From: Adiantum capillus-veneris
Taxonomy: Eukaryota > Streptophyta > Polypodiopsida > Polypodiales > Pteridaceae
Direction of reading: 5' to 3'
Assembly: GCA_014529385.2 (NCBI GenBank)
Contig: CM043961.1
Coordinates: 17,774,478 to 17,838,477 of the forward strand
Length of the DNA stretch: 64,000 nt
Of the stretch, positions 46,364-57,390 are shown piece after piece (position 1 is the first letter of the stretch; the number at the start of each line of letters is the position of its first letter). A program made the position numbers and the translations under genes. Below the pieces are notes generated by a model. It did no database searches. It was not told the DNA's origin and saw only the letters and a program-made list of their open reading frames with translations.

Positions 46364-46710
46364 ACCATAAACTATAGAAGACCCGAATATATCCATAAAT
46401 TCCAAAAAAAGATATACAATGAATATAATACATCAAGTTTGTGTGATTTAAGCACCATAAACTATATCATGGCGTGTAATATCCATAACTATCAGCTACT
46501 AAGTACACATCATCAAAATACATGGATGTGAAAACCATAAACCATATAAGGACGTACAATATCCATAACTATCAAATACAAGAGACACGAACATTAAAGC
46601 ACATAGTGTTTGGTAGATGTGAAACCATAAACTATATGATGGCGTGTAACATCCATAAAAAATACATCAAATACACAAATATAAATATATCAATCTAAAT
46701 GTGAGCCTTA
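46364..46710. repeat. Tandem repeat of 80-90 bp
   Basis: ACCATAAAC(T/C)ATA starts at 46364, 46454, 46534 and 46624, each followed by a (G)TAATATCCATAACTATCA-like block. Confidence 0.8.
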
Positions 46711-47117
46711 CTGATTTGTGTATGGTGCTAGGTGTTCCCTATAGCCGGAGGCCTACACTACTCTTTGTGGTATGGTGTGCTGATTGATAAGTGTTGCAAC
46801 CTCTTCAGCATAAGCCTCACCATAACTGAAGATTGAGCAATGTCTAATAGAGCACATGTGCAGATAAACATGCTCAATAGAAAGGAAGGAGAAGATGGAG
46901 AGTGTGTGTGGGTGGAGCTAACCTCTCAAGTAGAATATTGAGAGAGTTATTTATTCTTATATATATACAAAGAATAAGGATAAAGTAAGTGGATGTCAAA
47001 ACATTGTGTTCGTCTCGGTGTAAGGCACATCACCTTTACTCCAGAAACCTTCCACTTAGAGGTGAGCATACCGATAATTGGATCCACAATAGGACTTTGT
47101 AGAATATACAATGGTAG

Positions 47118-47288
47118 GTGAGAGACTATTTGAATCTAGGTCCAGTAACTCTCTCAAAGCAAATGCATGTTATTCTATAGGCTCTAGTGATGTGAGAGAC
47201 TATTTCAATCTAGGTCCATTAACTCTCTCAAAGCAAATGCATGTTATTCTATAGGCTCTAGTGATGTGCATAAGTGCACATCACTAGA
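47118..47288. repeat. 74-bp tandem duplication ending in a 13-bp hairpin
   Basis: Copies 47118-47191 and 47192-47265 differ at two positions. The array end forms an inverted repeat TCTAGTGATGTGC / GCACATCACTAGA (47257-47288) with a 6-nt loop. Confidence 0.88.
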
Positions 47289-49380
47289 ATGTGCATGCAT
47301 ATCCTGTAGGTATTTTGCAATGACTTGGATAGCTCCACGATGCATCATGCTAGTGTCGGATATTTCTCGACCAATAATCCCAACTGCAAACTCTCTCACT
47401 TCATTTTTTATCTCAGTTCTTGATACTAGAAGGTCGTACATGAGACTCCCAAAGGCCAATTTAATTTGCATGATATCTGTCAACCAATTCGTATAGATGC
47501 TCAATGCAATCTCTATCAATCTATCCATGGATAAAACTCGAATGCTGTGTGCATCCTTTGCATCATCAAGACTACTTGTGACATGTCTTAATATTACCAT
47601 ATGTCTTAATATCACCACATCGTCTCTAGCATGAGCATGCCAAAAAATTCCACACTATCCATCTCCGTATTAGGAAGCATCTTTGTCCCAAGAGGGTAAA
47701 TCTGGCAAGACACGGTCTCTCCAAGTCTTCATCTATAGACCAATTGTGCACAACTTGGAGGTCCGTGGAAGACACTTGTTGTTTTTCGCATTGAAATGTC
47801 TACCAAATTGAGACCAAACCGTTTTGTACCTTAGATACATGCAATTGATAGACCAAACCATTTTGGGATCCTTTTGTAATCACTAGCAATCTACAATGCA
47901 TCTAGAAAGACTACTATTTTAAGTAGTATATAATATCCATAATTTTCTAATTGTCTCACTGAGATCAAACTCTATCTCAGCTTAGAAACATAATGCACAT
48001 GCCGAATTGTTTAAGTGTATATGATGCAGCACTGGGCAATGACATATATAGATCTCCTGATCCTTCAATGTCAAACGCCAAATCATTATCCAAGTATAAT
48101 CTACTAAGACTCCCACTAGAGAAAATGCTAAACCACTCATGACATGGTGTGATGTGGAAACATACTTATCTACCAACCAACAAGAAGAATTATCACATGT
48201 GCTAGACATATAAGCAAGAGGCTCAAACTATAGGGAAAACTCAACCATATTTTTCTCAGGATCTTGCCATAGTTTCTATGTATTTAACATTTACTCTCTA
48301 CTCCACTTTGGCAGTGATTAACTTTCACTCTCATTTTGATAGGTTTTTCATCACTTTTGGGTACACATTAGTGTTCTTGTTTCCACTCTGATAGGAATGA
48401 GACTTGTGTATGCATGTTGTGGCTATAGGTTACAGGTAGTCACATGTTACAAGTTCTACATGTATACAAGTACATGATTGCATAATTGTTGGATTTCATA
48501 GGCAATTTTGTAGGTGTGTAGTTAGCATTATGTTTTCTATCTACTTATGCATGTGATCATTCGTTTTATACCCAATTGAAAGTTATTTATCCGAGTATTG
48601 AGTCTTTGCTACTCACTGTGCTTGCGTTATCTTTTGGTGCTTGATTACGTGGGATTTCTTGATGGTTTTGGTAGAGGTTGTGGACACTCTTTACTATTAT
48701 CTTTTGATAGAGCATTACATTGAGCTCAAAATTTCATATGCAAGCATTGGATAGATGCATTGACAGGTTTATCATTGTGTAGTGGTTAAGGTGATCTCCC
48801 ACTTTAGCATCTTTTACAGTTGAGATTTTGCTTTGTTTGTAGGAGAGCATGTTGGATTTTTTGAGAATTTCTTCCCATAGTTTTGGTTTTATTGCCATAT
48901 TCTTTTAAGAAATGTGTGAATTTTGATTTCTTGACATCTATATAGTACAAATGTGTGATGTTTCAAAGTCTACAAAGATGACTCGTGAGGGATGGAGGGC
49001 TCGTTCATGTTGATATTGCATTGTGGTGACATAGAGCACATTAGGAATCATTGCTTCTGGCGTATGAGATAAGAACAACGATGTATGCAAGATGCAAAGA
49101 TAGTTTTGCACATAGAGTAAACTCAGCCATAAAACCGGCAAGACAAGATCGCATAAAATCAGCAGTGAAGCCAACTGGGCTATGCGCATAAACAAAGACT
49201 TAGTCTCTCATCCACAAGTTGTCATACACCTTGCCAAACCTAGCCATATGACTCTCCAAAACTTATGAAGAAAATCTCTCAAAACTTGTGGGCCCATCGA
49301 GACAAAATTGTCTCAATCACAAATACACAATGGCCATATATATGCCAAAAGCATGACTAAGGAGTTCCCTCCCACACAAA
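47289..49380. other. About 2 kb without recognisable gene
   Basis: A 124-codon minus-strand frame (47618-47244) and a 75- and an 85-codon frame (48209-47982, 49195-48938) resemble nothing I know; the first runs into the 74-bp repeat, which argues against a real gene. Confidence 0.4.
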
Positions 49381-49590
49381 TGTTTGCGGGTCGCCGCAAT
49401 GGACGTCCATAGCATAGATCTCAGCATCAACATAAAATTATCGATACAGGGGAAGCGACTCGGATGAGGCATGGAAACTCACTAGGGTGTCAATCCTAAT
49501 GAAGTGAACTCGAAGAGATGCGACTACTAACTCTACAAGTAAATCAAACGCACTAAAGCCAAGTAATCTGCCTATGTCTTCTACACAACT
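49381..49590 (-). repeat. Element D: LTR remnant
   Basis: Plus strand starts TGTTTGCGGGTCGCCGCAATGG, resembling the E LTR start TGTTAAGGCGGTTACGCCGC, and shares a downstream CATGGAAAC...CTAGG(T)G block with it. Only about 200 bp precede D coding sequence, versus 990 bp in E, so if real it is deleted. Confidence 0.35.
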
Positions 49591-49599
49591 CTACAGTCA

Positions 49600-51907
49600 T
49601 CACGCACGTTTACCATGCAAATCATATCGGAATCGCATGAGTGATGCATATCCCTTGGTTGTGCTTAGTCTCCATTGGCTCTTTGTTGTTGTTGATTGTT
49701 TTTGTGTGGGGTCCTTCGCTACTTGGTTGGTCTTAGTGGCTCTAGGTTGAGCAAATACTTTGGGTAACCATATTTGGGTGTTACCTTCATAGAATCCTTG
49801 TGCTTCAAGTAGCTTCCCTAGAATCATGCACTGATTCACCTGTTTGTGTTGGGTATCTTCGTTGAAGTCTGATTTCGGTACCCAAACTTTTCACGTTGCC
49901 CGCTTGGAAGGTCTTTGTTTGCCTTTTGTTGGTGTTCTTTCGCTTACCTGAGTATTTTGTATTCCGTTGATAGCATATCTTGTTCCTTGTAGAACTCGTT
50001 GGTTGAGGTGGGTAGGTCCAGGCTGTTACTTTAGGCTTTTTGGCCCAAACATTAGTGTTTCCTTGGAAGTAGCCTTGAGCAGTGATTGACTCATTTGATG
50101 CTATCCACCCTGTCACCTTTTGTTGTTGTGGTTGAGCCCGTGTTTCATGTATCCAAACTGGGTCTTTGACTTGGATGTTCTCTTTGGATACCAACACTTG
50201 GTTGACATTCTTCGGCTTTTTCTGGATGCTTTTTTGTGATGGAAACTTTGGTTGATAGACTTTTTGCTTTAGTTTCCATTGCATTGTTGATAGTGTGGCT
50301 CTTGATGTAGAGGCTTCGTGGGAAATTTGATGGAAGCTCGTTGAAGGTAAAGTCGTCTGACAAGGTTGATATACTTCAATGTTTACCTTTTTTCGTGATG
50401 GTTGGCGATTTCTTCTCTGCATGGATTTGAGAAGCTTCATGGAGTCTTACCGTTGTTGTTGTTGAAGCTTTTGATTGTTGTCGAAAGAAGATGTTCCTCC
50501 AGCTTTCTGTGAGGACTAGACTCTCTTTGATATGATGGGAGTTGATTATGTGGAAAGTATCTTTATACTCCCCGGTACTCAATTTGAGTACGACTTCTGC
50601 CACTCCAAAGCTAGGAATCGGCATTTTTGAACTTGTGTAAACTGTTTCTTGTAGCTCATTGATTGGTGGCTTTCCCATCATGATCCACGTTCCATAAGTC
50701 ATTAGATTCTTTGTTGCGTCTGGACCTATTGCGGCCGAACATGTAACCTTGAGCCCTGTTTGTCCGCATAAATTGAATTTGATCATCGTAGGAGATAGTC
50801 CATCCTTTTCCTTGTCCCTGTTATTCTTTTGATCTTGCGTTTGTTGAAGAATTTCCGTTGAACTTGGAAGCTTTTCTCCTTCATCTACTTTCATTTGCAC
50901 TTTTTCTGGACTCGGCTTCTTTGAAACAGCTTTTGTTGTTTCTTCAGGTATGTCAATAATGACATATTCTTGTGGTTGCTCTTCTTCCTTCGTTTTCAAT
51001 TTTGCCTCATGCTCAAGGATGTAGCTATCTATCTCACTTTTTCTGCTTTCACACTCACAAACTTCATTAGCTTCCTTCAACATTTTCAACATAAAACATG
51101 AAACTAGGTCGTAGCCTTCTTCATTACAGAACTTGGTTGGAGTTAGCTCATTCACCACACACATCCAAGGTTGCCAATATTTGAGTCCATCCAAATGCCA
51201 CAAATAATTGCTCTGGAAAGGGTTCCGGTATGTAAGCTTCATCGTCCATTGATCTTTCTAGGATGCAATCCTCCTTCACTGAGCTTCCACACTTCGAAGC
51301 ACCACACATCCAAAGTTCTTGTTTGGTTTGTAGCCACGCAGGTATCTCTTTCCCATTGACTATAGTAGAGTCAATTTCTTCTAAAGGAGTTCTATTCATA
51401 TCTCTATAGCTATGGTCTTTTATGCTTATTTTTGTGGTGATCTTTTTATGTCTCAAGTAGATATAGTCATAGCCCCAATCTTGAACCATCTTAAGTTGAC
51501 GCATGAAAGGTCTTTCTAAAATGATATCAAAATTGTTCCCTTTTCCAAAATCTACTATTGCAAATGTATGTTCATATTCAATCCCACAAGAAGTCACAAT
51601 AATTTGCTCTAGGATACCCAGAGGTTTTTCCTTGTATCCATTTGCAAGTTGCAGCTTCATTCTAGTTTTCCTAAGCGCTGGCCTGCCCCATTTTTCCCAA
51701 ATTTCTTTTGTGGCTATGGCTACTCCAGCCCCACTATCAAGTATAGCCACTGTTTTAACTCCTTTGTGTTCCACAGGTAAGGTGGTGTTTCCTTCTTCTC
51801 CTTCGCAATATTCCCCCACCTTGTTTATTGGCACAGGTTTAGCGTTAGCACTTTCTTGTTGAGTTTTATTTTATTGTTCATTTGAGGGTAGATCTTGAAG
51901 AGGTATC
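49600..51907 (-). pseudogene. Element D: protease, pseudo-protease and Trp-rich tail, three frameshifts
   Basis: Overlapping pieces 51834-51148, 51242-50376, 50440-49805 and 49839-49600 lie in changing frames and read as one coding region. The first is a good retropepsin: PINKVGEYCEGEEG, AILDSGAGVAIATKEIWEKWG, then DIILERPFM (Gly of ILG is Glu). The second ends in a protease-like fold with GPDAT where DSGAT is expected, so it would be inactive. The last pieces carry spaced Trp motifs (VWIHE, GWIAS, VWAKK, IWLPK, QWRLS) also found at the C-terminus of E pol. No RT or integrase lies between. Related to L1; interrupted at 51908 by E. Confidence 0.65.
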
Positions 51908-52531
51908 TGTTAAGGCGGTTACGCCGCTAGCGGAAGCTAAATAGCGAGAACTCAACCAACAACAGAATTTGTCAGACGAGGACGGAGCTTGACCCGCAGG
52001 CGCATGGAAACAACTAGGTGGGTGTCAAATCACCTACTCGACCTTCTAATGACAATCACTACTAAGGAAATCAAATCTAAGTTCTAAAATACGCAAGTGT
52101 CTGAAATCCGTACTACGAACGAATGTTATACGAATTAGGATCAAGAATCATTGAATCGATCTCAAACTCAAGGGGAAGTCTATACACTAGGTAAGAACAA
52201 CACCCTAAAGACTTGAACTGCAAAATCAACCTATAACCACTCCGTGCGGTAAACGCGTATGAAGACAGGCCGAAAAATACAGGTGATTGAAACTTGACCC
52301 CGATGGTACTAATGTGTAGCTCTACTCATTGTGGTTCTATAGATATGTTGTACGCTCAATTCCGACACACGAGTTGGAAGAAAACTCACACCGAAGCTCA
52401 TAGGAACTTACCACACATAGAAGCCGATAGCACGCACTCTTGGTATCTGTGCGTAGCTCTCGCCATTGCTAACACAATGGCGGTGTCTCTTCTCCAATGG
52501 CGGCTCCGTAGCTCGCGTAGCAAGTAGATAA

Positions 52532-52533
<2 letters not shown>

Positions 52534-52600
<67 letters not shown>
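52534..52600. repeat. (CT)33 microsatellite in E LTR
   Basis: Reads (GA)n in the element's sense direction, downstream of the LTR TATA box, so it would fall in the transcribed 5' end. Confidence 0.95.
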
Positions 52601-52602
<2 letters not shown>

Positions 52603-52680
52603 ACTCTCAGACACAGTCACGGCGCTCAAAAAACTCCCTTTGATTAATAATCTCTCTCTTTAGGTTACAAAAACTTTGGC

Positions 52681-52687
52681 TTATATA
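52681..52687 (-). promoter_or_regulatory. Candidate TATA box in E LTR
   Basis: Minus strand GGTATATAAGCC, about 210 bp into the LTR. Typical position and sequence for an LTR promoter. Confidence 0.55.
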
Positions 52688-52897
52688 CCTCAGCCTTGGA
52701 GGTGAGAACATCTCTAACTAATTACATCAGCAAGTGAAATTACTTCAAGATTACAAGCTGGAAACTCAATTGAGTCCCGTTACTTAATGAATGGCTCAAA
52801 TCAAAATTAATGTCGGAAAGACATTTATTACAATCAATGGTTACAAAATGATGAGTGTGAGCAAAAAATGTGGGTGTGATCCTCTGCTGGCTCAACA

Positions 52898-52911
52898 CTC
52901 CCCCCCTCCGC
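52898..52911 (-). other. Element E polypurine tract
   Basis: Minus strand GCGGAGGGGGGAG directly before the LTR start. Confidence 0.8.
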
Positions 52912-52946
52912 GTTTATGTCGTCCCTGACATGACTTTTATGCTTGG

Positions 52947-55900
52947 TCAATAAAGTCCTGTCGTCTTGAGCATCTGCAAATGTGATTCGTATCGTAGGTT
53001 GCCGATGGTCAAGGTTGGGCCAAATATTTTGCTTTCGTGGGTGAAAAAGCCGGTGTAGAAAGCTTCTTCGAATGTTTGCATGTGGAAGCTAGGCAAAAAC
53101 ATAATCCTTTGGTATAGGAGGTGTAACACTTTTGGAGAAGGCTGCAATGAAAGATCGTACATCATATCAGTCACTGTGTCGACTGTCGATAGTAGACTCG
53201 AGGTCGTGGATTTATCTGGCGCGAACACTTCAATGCAAGCTAAGAGAGTACTGCAGATTTTCTTGAGCATCTGACATGAAAGGTCAGGAGATCCAGTAAA
53301 GAGCTTGATGGTGCCCGTTAGGGTTTTCACCATGTAGGCTTTACCTATTCTCTCTCTTGCCTTTGGTCCTGGCATCCTGGGATAATTAAGCCAATTTGGC
53401 TTCTTTTCTGCAATCCTGTCATGCTCTTTCCAGTTTCTGACTCTCGGCACCGGGCAGAAGGTTGCATCCTCCCGAATCTCCTTTGGTGCCTCCACCAAGT
53501 AGATGAAGTAGGCTGGGTATTTGTTCAGCCAACCTTTCCTCCATCTAGGTTGTGAATCTACTATCTTCTTTGATTGTTCCTCCTTTGTGATGTCGCCTTC
53601 GTAAAGAGCGACATACTGCTCCTCCTCTATTCTCTTTTTCGTCTTTAGCACTTCAAATTTCATCAAAGGGAAAGACAGGCTGGGTTGCATCCACTGATCA
53701 TGGAGCACTTTTGTGTCTAGTCCCTGAAGTCTAATAGAGATTAGGAGTCTCCTCTCCCATTCCATTTCCGCCTTGGCACTCTCCTCTGCTCACTTTTCTA
53801 TTTGGTCATGGAGCCTTTGTTCTTCTTCTTCAGAGATTCTTGAAGTCGAGGCCACCTCTTGAGCTGGGGCTGGATCTTCAATTGTGGTTGCCTCTCCAGT
53901 TTCTGGTAGCTCTATGGCTGCTCCACCTAATTCTTCTTGTGGTGTCTCTGTCTCTCTTCTTTGTTGCTCTTGTAGATCTTGGAGCTGTTTGCGAAGGGCC
54001 TCATTCTCTGTCCGTAGTGTTTGATTTTCTAATGTGAGCCTCTCCTCTGCGGCCAATGATCCCTCCGCAATGTGCAACCTTTGCACTTGCTCTAATCTCA
54101 TCTCTCTTTGTAAGCTTCAGACCTGGTCTTCCAAAACTGGTACAATAGCTCCCTCTTGTTCGGGTCCTGCTCTGCTAGCTCTAGGGGTAGTCCCGAGTCT
54201 AGTGATTGTTCTTTCTTGGAGCTCGACTCTCTCCCTTAGCTCAATGAGCTCATCCTTGGCCGCCTCCAACTCATCCTCTATCCGCTCCCTTGCTTCCTAT
54301 GCACTTGTTACTTCTCTTGAAGCCTCGGCTAGCTGGAGTATCAAGCCGTCTCTCTCGTTTTCCGTGTCATAGAGTGATGCTTTATGACTTTCAGATTCAG
54401 TCATAGCATTCTCTAATTTTCTCTGCAACTCCGCTTCCCTTTGTTTGGCTGTCTCAATCTCTACTTCCTTTGCCTTGGACCTTTCTTTTATCTTGCTGAG
54501 CAGTTCATGCACCATGTGCATGTCTTTTTCATCATCATCTGTCAACTCTAAAGCTCTTTCCGCCACCACCTCCTCTGGCTTTGGCTCTTCTAGTACTTTC
54601 GGTTCGTCCAGTTTCTCTTCACTTTCTTTTTTACTCTTTGTTTTTTCCTCCGTTCCTTTCCGTTCATCTTGTTTTTGTAGGGTGATCCCATAAACTGCCT
54701 CAAGGGCCTCTTCTTCGGTGTATCCTATCTCTACCAGATCCTCATAATCATTTCTCTTTTGCTGAACTGGATCTATCTTCTTTTCTATGGTCTCGGCCTC
54801 TGGCTTTTCCAAATCATCTGTGTCCACCTCTACTGTGGTCTCCTCCACAATTTTTTCCGTCTTCTTAGGGCTTGGTACATCAGTCATAGAGGGATATCTG
54901 TCCTCAGCTTCCTTGGCTTTCCCTTTGTCGACTTTCCCATCTTTATCTTGAGGCTTAGTAGACTCATCTACTTTCCTTTTCCCCTTGTCGTCTTTTTTCA
55001 GCTCAGCTTTTAATTGATGTACCTCCTCTTTAGTGTATGGCTCGACAGGTTGCTGCTCCAGAATAGCCTCTGACTCCTCATAAGCTTTAATATATTGATC
55101 ATATTGATCAATATGTGGCCTGACTGAGCTAGTTCCGACTTTAGTGGGGTCTGGCACCCACTTTTCTTCAAAGTCACCCTTTAGAGCTCTTTCCGCTCTA
55201 AACTGCTCCACTAGTCTTTCCATTCTTGCCGCTTTCTGACTTTTGGTTTGCTTGGGGACAACCTTCTTCTTTACTTTCTTCTTAAGCGGCTCGTCCACAT
55301 CCTCTTCAGGTTCTGAAACTACTTCTAGTTTCCGGCGTGCTCTTGTGGATGCCCTCTTGGATACTTCGGGCTGTTCTTCCTCCTTGTCGGCTTCTCTAAG
55401 CCACTCATTCTGGGAGACAACCTTTGGCCACTGATCTCTAGCTCCAATAGCTTCATAAGCTATTCTTGTCAGAATTTCCGCTCCTCCTATGTACTTTGTC
55501 TTCTCGTTGTGTAAGGCAATTACTTGCTCGTGGATGTGTTGAGCGTAATTCACCTCTTTTGGCATATTTCTCTTTAATGCCCATGTGATGGTGGTCGCAA
55601 TGGCATGGGGTGGTGTTGTATACTTTTGCGGTCTTTTACTGCAAACATGAAGAAATTGGTTGTACAGTCGGCAAAGGGTTGCCGCTCTTGGGTCCGCCAT
55701 ATCTCCATAGGTTGCATTCTGTTTCTTGGGCCCATAGACCTCTATGGCCTCTCTTCTTTCCCTGACGGAGCTCCCTTTGTTGTGTAGCTTCAATGCGTCT
55801 GCAATTAGCTGTGGAGTGATCTGTACGTCTAACTTCTCTCCATCCATGGCTGTCAATGTGGCTTTTCCATCCATCTGAATGGATGTTGCCAACTCGTACA

Positions 55901-56222
55901 CTCTTCTTGTATCCACACCTGATGGTCTCGAGGTGAAGAAGCTGTGCAAGTCTACCCTTTCCAGGTACCTGCTGATGTCTTCTGACCTGCTATAATCTAT
56001 CAATTCCTGTGGGATCATCTGTACATCCACCGCTTGCCCTTGAGGATCTCTGAAAGTCCCCTGGTAGATCTTTATTCCCTCTTTCTCCAATACTGCTTCC
56101 TCCACCCAAGTTTTGGTTGGCTTGAGGGTTTCTGCTGGAATGTCAAAGGGTTCCGCTTCTGCAAGAGCATCTTTGATTGTCGGTCTTTTTCTCTTCGTTG
56201 CCGATGACTTGGCGGAATCCAT
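52947..56222 (-). pseudogene. Element E extra 3' ORF (1,091 codons), three nonsense mutations
   Basis: ATG at 56222; one frame runs to the TGA at 52947-52949, broken only by TAG at 54297 (codon 642), TGA at 54117 (702) and TGA at 53790 (811). Residues 1-280 are globular with LDVQITPQLIADALKLHNKG and later TTPPHAIATTITWALKRN, resembling the 'putative plant transposon protein' domain found next to plant Ty3 elements (by eye only). A basic stretch KKKVKKKVVPKQTKSQK (about 314-330) could be a nuclear signal. About 590-770 is Glu/Lys-rich coiled coil. Residues about 820-1091 form a second globular part. No transmembrane segment was seen, so an envelope role is unlikely. Confidence 0.75.
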
Positions 56223-56388
56223 GGATCCTGTAACTCCAATTTCAGAAGTTAGCGTCTTTTTAGTACTGAAAGCCGAAGTGAAGTTTTTAACTATCCAAAT
56301 GAGTTGAAAATTGAAACATGAGCTATTTAGGGCCTAAGGATGCAAGGTAGGTGAAAAAATATGCAAAATGGGCTCAAAATCATGCTGG

Positions 56389-57390
56389 AGACATCATACG
56401 TGTATGATGTCTTTTGTGTCAAAATGACTTCATATTGGTTGTGCTTGTAGCTGATAGTGTATACATGAGTATCATATGCTTGGATTTGAGTTTGGATCCC
56501 ATTTGGTTAAGTTTTGGCTAGTTTAGTCCAGTTCCAGCTCTTGGAAAAATTTTGAAAGGGATTTGGATTTTATGATCCAAATTGGATAAAACTTGGTGGT
56601 TCACTTTCAAATGGCATGTAGATCACTTCTGTTTGGTGGTTAAAGCCCTGAGGTGCCAAAATCACATAGTGAGACATCATACGCGTATGATGTCTTTTAG
56701 TGTATTTTTGGATCAAATTTCTCTATAAGCTTGGATTTGGCTTTAGATAGGCTTATTCAGTGGATTTATGAAGTTTGGATAGATTTTGGGCTAAAAATGG
56801 CTCTGGAGACATCATACGCGTATGATGTCTTTTTCATCAATTTTGCATGGGATTGGTTCTGTGGACTCCCCATGTACTAGTGAAGGACTGTTTCTACTCA
56901 AATCTTGGTTTGGACTTGAGTATGTTGGATTTGGGCCAAAAATAGGCTTTAGGTGAAGGATTTTCCCTCAATTGGGCTAATGGGGTGATCCTCTTGACCA
57001 AATGGTTCCAAATTTCATATGTAGCATGTATCAGATATATATAATGGATGTATGATGACAAATGAGCAGTTTTGGCTCTGTAAGTGCAAATAGACATCAT
57101 ACGCGTATGATGTCTTTTGTGTCAAAATGGTGCTTTTTGGTTTCAGATAGCTTGTAGATGTGTTAATCAACAATCCTACAAAGTTTCAATGAGTTTGGAG
57201 TTATTTTGACAAAATTAGGACCAAAAATCAATTTTATGCCCTACTTTGCGTCTTTTTGGTTTTCCTTGGGTTTTCTAACTCCAATTCTCATGATACTTGG
57301 TTCATAGGATGTGAGGAATGAGGCTATGCACTCAAATGTTGAAATGGATGTGAAATTCATGCTGTGAGACATCATACGCGTATGATGTCT
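56389..57390. repeat. Five interspersed copies of a 24-bp palindrome
   Basis: Copies at 56389-56412, 56672-56695, 56807-56830, 57092-57115 and 57367-57390. Each is AGACATCATACG followed by its reverse complement CGTATGATGTCT. Four are perfect; the first has one C-to-T change at the central CpG. The sequence between (259, 111, 261, 251 bp) is only weakly similar from interval to interval. They lie 167 bp to 1.2 kb upstream of the extra ORF. Confidence 0.93.

Larger units (their letters stand above)
51908..52897 (-). repeat. Element E 3' LTR (990 bp)
   Basis: On the minus strand it starts TGTTGAGCC just after a polypurine tract and ends CTTAACA at 51908. It contains a (CT)n tract and a TATA box. 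Flanking GTATC (51903-51907) would be the target duplication; its partner is outside the window. Confidence 0.8.

Noticed and set aside
47244-47618. 124-codon minus-strand ORF as a host gene
   Set aside because: Its end lies within a tandem duplication and hairpin, no domain is seen and no neighbouring exon or promoter.
49600-50440. GW/WG Argonaute-hook protein
   Set aside because: The tail of D and E is Trp-rich, but Trp is mostly flanked by V/I/Q and K/P, and Gly-Trp occurs only once.
52947-56222. Envelope-like gene in the extra ORF of E
   Set aside because: The position fits Athila env-like ORFs, but I see no signal peptide, transmembrane segment or furin-like site; it looks nuclear or structural with a coiled coil.
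56389-57390. CRISPR-like array
   Set aside because: Short identical palindromes with spacers might suggest it, but spacers are 111-261 bp, there are no cas genes and the context is a plant retroelement.
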